Below the pieces are notes generated by a model. It was not told the DNA's origin, made no database searches, and saw only the letters and a program-made list of their open reading frames with translations. From NCBI GenBank assembly GCA_030609245.1, contig JAUWCP010000108.1, positions 1-7,601 of the forward strand: a DNA stretch of 7,601 nucleotides, in the 5' to 3' direction. The position numbers and the translations under genes were made by a program. Shown one piece after another: positions 6,245 through 7,601 of the stretch (the first letter of the stretch is position 1; each line of letters opens with the position of its first letter). This DNA comes from Hyphomicrobium sp. (GTDB lineage Bacteria; Pseudomonadota; Alphaproteobacteria; Rhizobiales; Hyphomicrobiaceae).

Positions 6245-6278
6245 CGGCTGACGTCAACGAGACTGACGCCTCGTCCTG

Positions 6279-6860
6279 CTACTTGCGGATTCCTTCGATG
6301 TCGAGCGTCAGGTCCACCACTTGCGAAGCCGGGCCCAAGTCGAAGTTGATCCCAAAATCCTTGAGCGCAATCTTGGTCGTGCCGGTGAACCCCTGCCGGT
6401 AACCGCCCCACGGGTCCTTGCCTCCGCCGACGGCCTCGGCCTCAATCACGATCGTCTTCGTCACACCGTGCAGCGTCAGGTTGCCTGTGATCGTCGCCTT
6501 GTCGCCATTTATTTTCACGCCCGTGCTCTTGAACGTCGCGGTCGGGTACTTCGACACATCGAGGAAGTCCTTGCCGCGAAGATGCTTGTCGCGCTCGGCG
6601 TGGTTGGTGTTCACGCTCTCGGTGTCGATCTCGACGTTCACCATCGAGTTCTCCGGGTTCTTCTCATCGAAGGTGAAAGTGCCGCTAAAGTCGTCAAAGC
6701 GTCCGTTGAGCCAACTAAAGCCCAAGTGCTTGATGCGGAAAGTGACTGCGGCGTGTGAGCGATCGGTGTCGATCATATAACTGTCCGCAGTGGCGGCGCT
6801 TGACAGCGCAAATGCGCCAGCAAGAAGCGTCGCGGCGATGGACAAGGGAACAAGCTTCAT
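6279..6860 (-). CDS. yceI: YceI family periplasmic protein
   Basis: This is a 193-residue YceI-like protein; the family folds as a lipocalin-like beta-barrel that binds long isoprenoids such as polyprenyl quinone tails in the periplasm. The signal peptide MKLVPLSIAATLLAGAFALS is cut after ATA (residue 25). Family motifs are YMIDTDRSHAAVTFRIKHLGFSW at the mature N-terminus, GRFDDFSGTFTFD, HLRGKDFLDVSKYPTATFKS in the centre, and NLTLHGVTKTIVIEAE near the C-terminus. I chose ATG 6860, which has GGAG 8 nt upstream; a frame opening upstream at 6911 would overlap the cytochrome gene and add a non-signal extension. It sits 26 nt after the cytochrome b561 stop, reproducing the yceJ-yceI operon arrangement of E. 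coli. The stop lies 34 bp from the convergent small-protein gene. Confidence 0.95.
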   Translation of the reverse strand: MKLVPLSIAATLLAGAFALSSAATADSYMIDTDRSHAAVTFRIKHLGFSWLNGRFDDFSGTFTFDEKNPENSMVNVEIDTESVNTNHAERDKHLRGKDFLDVSKYPTATFKSTGVKINGDKATITGNLTLHGVTKTIVIEAEAVGGGKDPWGGYRQGFTGTTKIALKDFGINFDLGPASQVVDLTLDIEGIRK

Positions 6861-6886
6861 GGGATCGGCTCCGTTGGCGGTTTCTG

Positions 6887-7438
6887 TCAGTCGGCAGGAG
6901 GACCGGACCACATGCGTGTCAGGATGCGGCTGCGGTCAATAAAATGGTGCTTGAAGGATGCGGCTGCGTGCAGAACGACGACGGCTATCGTCACATACGA
7001 GAGGATCTCATGGACTTCGCCCGCTGGCGTTTCAAGGCCTGGATTTTTTATGAGCGCCGGCACGGAGAACCAGCCGAAAACGTCGATGGGCCGGCCGTCC
7101 GAGGTGGAGATCAAGTAGCCACTCAGCATGAGAGCAAGCAACAAAGGGTAGAAGCCCCAGTGAACGACCGCGGAGGCCTTGCGCTCCAACGGTGACAGCT
7201 CGGAATCGTCAGGTTTGCGATTGGCGAGCCGCCAAACGAAACGCAATACAAGAAGGAAGAGCAGAAGCATGCCGACGCCTCGATGGATGTCGGGCGCGGT
7301 CACGTACCAGGGGCTGTAGTAATTCAGTGTCACCATCCACAGTCCCAGCGCAAACAATCCGACGACGCCAATCGCCATCACCCAGTGCATGAGGCGCGTC
7401 ACCAGCCCGTAGCCGGCATTCGTGTCTTGGATAAACAT
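6887..7438 (-). CDS. Cytochrome b561 family protein (YceJ/CybB-like)
   Basis: This is a 183-residue, four-helix inner-membrane haem b protein of the bacterial cytochrome b561 family, which moves electrons between quinols and periplasmic or superoxide acceptors. Histidines placed in or at the ends of the four helices fit the haem pattern: His18 (RLMHW, helix 1), His52 (PDIHRG, helix 2), His93 (VVHWGF, helix 3), His143 (GEVHE) and His157 (VVLHAA, helix 4). A GYLISTSDGRPIDVFGWF segment follows helix 3, as usual in the family. The start ATG 7438 has AGGGG 7 nt upstream; a longer frame opens at 7483 but falls inside the candidate -10 element. It is the first gene of a two-gene operon with yceI, and the pair may couple membrane electron transfer to a quinone-binding periplasmic partner. 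Confidence 0.93.
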   Translation of the reverse strand: MFIQDTNAGYGLVTRLMHWVMAIGVVGLFALGLWMVTLNYYSPWYVTAPDIHRGVGMLLLFLLVLRFVWRLANRKPDDSELSPLERKASAVVHWGFYPLLLALMLSGYLISTSDGRPIDVFGWFSVPALIKNPGLETPAGEVHEILSYVTIAVVVLHAAASFKHHFIDRSRILTRMWSGPPAD

Positions 7439-7480
7439 CGGGTGCCCCTGGGTCCACTCAAGTTGGGACTTCGACCGTGA

Positions 7481-7508
7481 CATGTAGTTCGCCAGGGACG
7501 AGCGTCAA
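7481..7508 (-). promoter_or_regulatory. Candidate promoter of the cytochrome b561-yceI operon
   Basis: On the minus strand TTGACG (7508-7503) and TACATG (7486-7481) are separated by 16 bp, about 43 nt before the start codon at 7438. The -35 is good and the -10 weak. No TGA-N9-TCA or ICE-like element is seen here, so iron control like that of the imelysin cluster is not indicated. Confidence 0.35.
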
Positions 7509-7572
7509 GTTGCTCGATCCTCAATGAACGCAGCAGTGTCACAATTCCGTCGAAGAGGGAGCGCCACCACGC

Positions 7573-7601
7573 CTAGAGCCTGATCGTTTCACTTGCACGT
7601 A
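7573..7601. repeat. Probable arm of a dispersed palindromic repeat, cut by the window edge
   Basis: CTAGAGCCTGATCGTTTCA (7573-7591) resembles the 'tagagc(c/a)tgatc' arms of intergenic palindromic repeats that I recall as common in Hyphomicrobiales genomes. The expected opposite arm would lie beyond the window, so the palindrome cannot be confirmed here. Confidence 0.3.

Noticed and set aside
6245..6278. Bidirectional terminator between the small gene and yceI
   Set aside because: Only a 5-bp stem (ACGAG/CTCGT) with an 8-nt loop and no T runs; too weak to call.

Overview
The window looks like a moderately GC-rich alphaproteobacterial chromosome, most probably Hyphomicrobiales (rhizobial-type). 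The grounds are the protein families and their sequence style, two TGA-N9-TCA motifs of the RirA iron-responsive type next to an Irr/ICE-like dyad, and a palindrome-arm-like repeat at the right edge. No lineage marker gene is present, so the taxon is an inference.

Layout. Positions 1-141 (minus) hold the first 47 codons of a Wzz/GumC-type polysaccharide chain-length protein that runs off the left edge; 142-331 is non-coding and carries a 16-bp palindrome. The core (332-5821) is a periplasmic iron-related imelysin cluster arranged as two divergent pairs. On the minus strand lie a second, divergent imelysin (1446-2534) and a DUF1513 beta-propeller-like protein with a twin-arginine signal (332-1456), overlapping by 11 bp. 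On the plus strand lie a canonical imelysin with an intact GxHxxE motif (2876-4156) and a di-haem DUF1111 oxidoreductase with two CxxCH motifs (4295-5821). The 341-bp divergent intergenic region (2535-2875) carries two tandem RirA-like boxes and one Irr/ICE-like box overlapping plausible promoters in both directions.

After a 192-bp gap with no clear gene or terminator (5822-6013) comes a small secreted Pro/Asp/Glu-rich protein of 76 aa (6014-6244) that I do not recognise. It is followed, convergently, by a minus-strand operon of a cytochrome b561 (6887-7438) and a YceI-family periplasmic protein (6279-6860), equivalent to the E. coli yceJ-yceI pair. Positions 7439-7601 hold the likely promoter of that operon and, at the edge, one arm of a probable dispersed repeat.

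How the genes may work together. The imelysin/DUF1111/imelysin/DUF1513 set recurs in many proteobacteria, usually as one co-linear block (for example around the imelysin gene icmP of Pseudomonas aeruginosa). Imelysins share the M75 domain with EfeO of the EfeUOB iron importer, and DUF1111 proteins resemble di-haem peroxidases, so a periplasmic iron binding and redox system is the reasonable reading. No membrane permease is encoded here. All seven complete proteins are predicted to be exported or membrane-embedded, so the window is essentially an envelope redox/metal region. No mobile elements, CRISPR arrays, tRNA or rRNA were seen.
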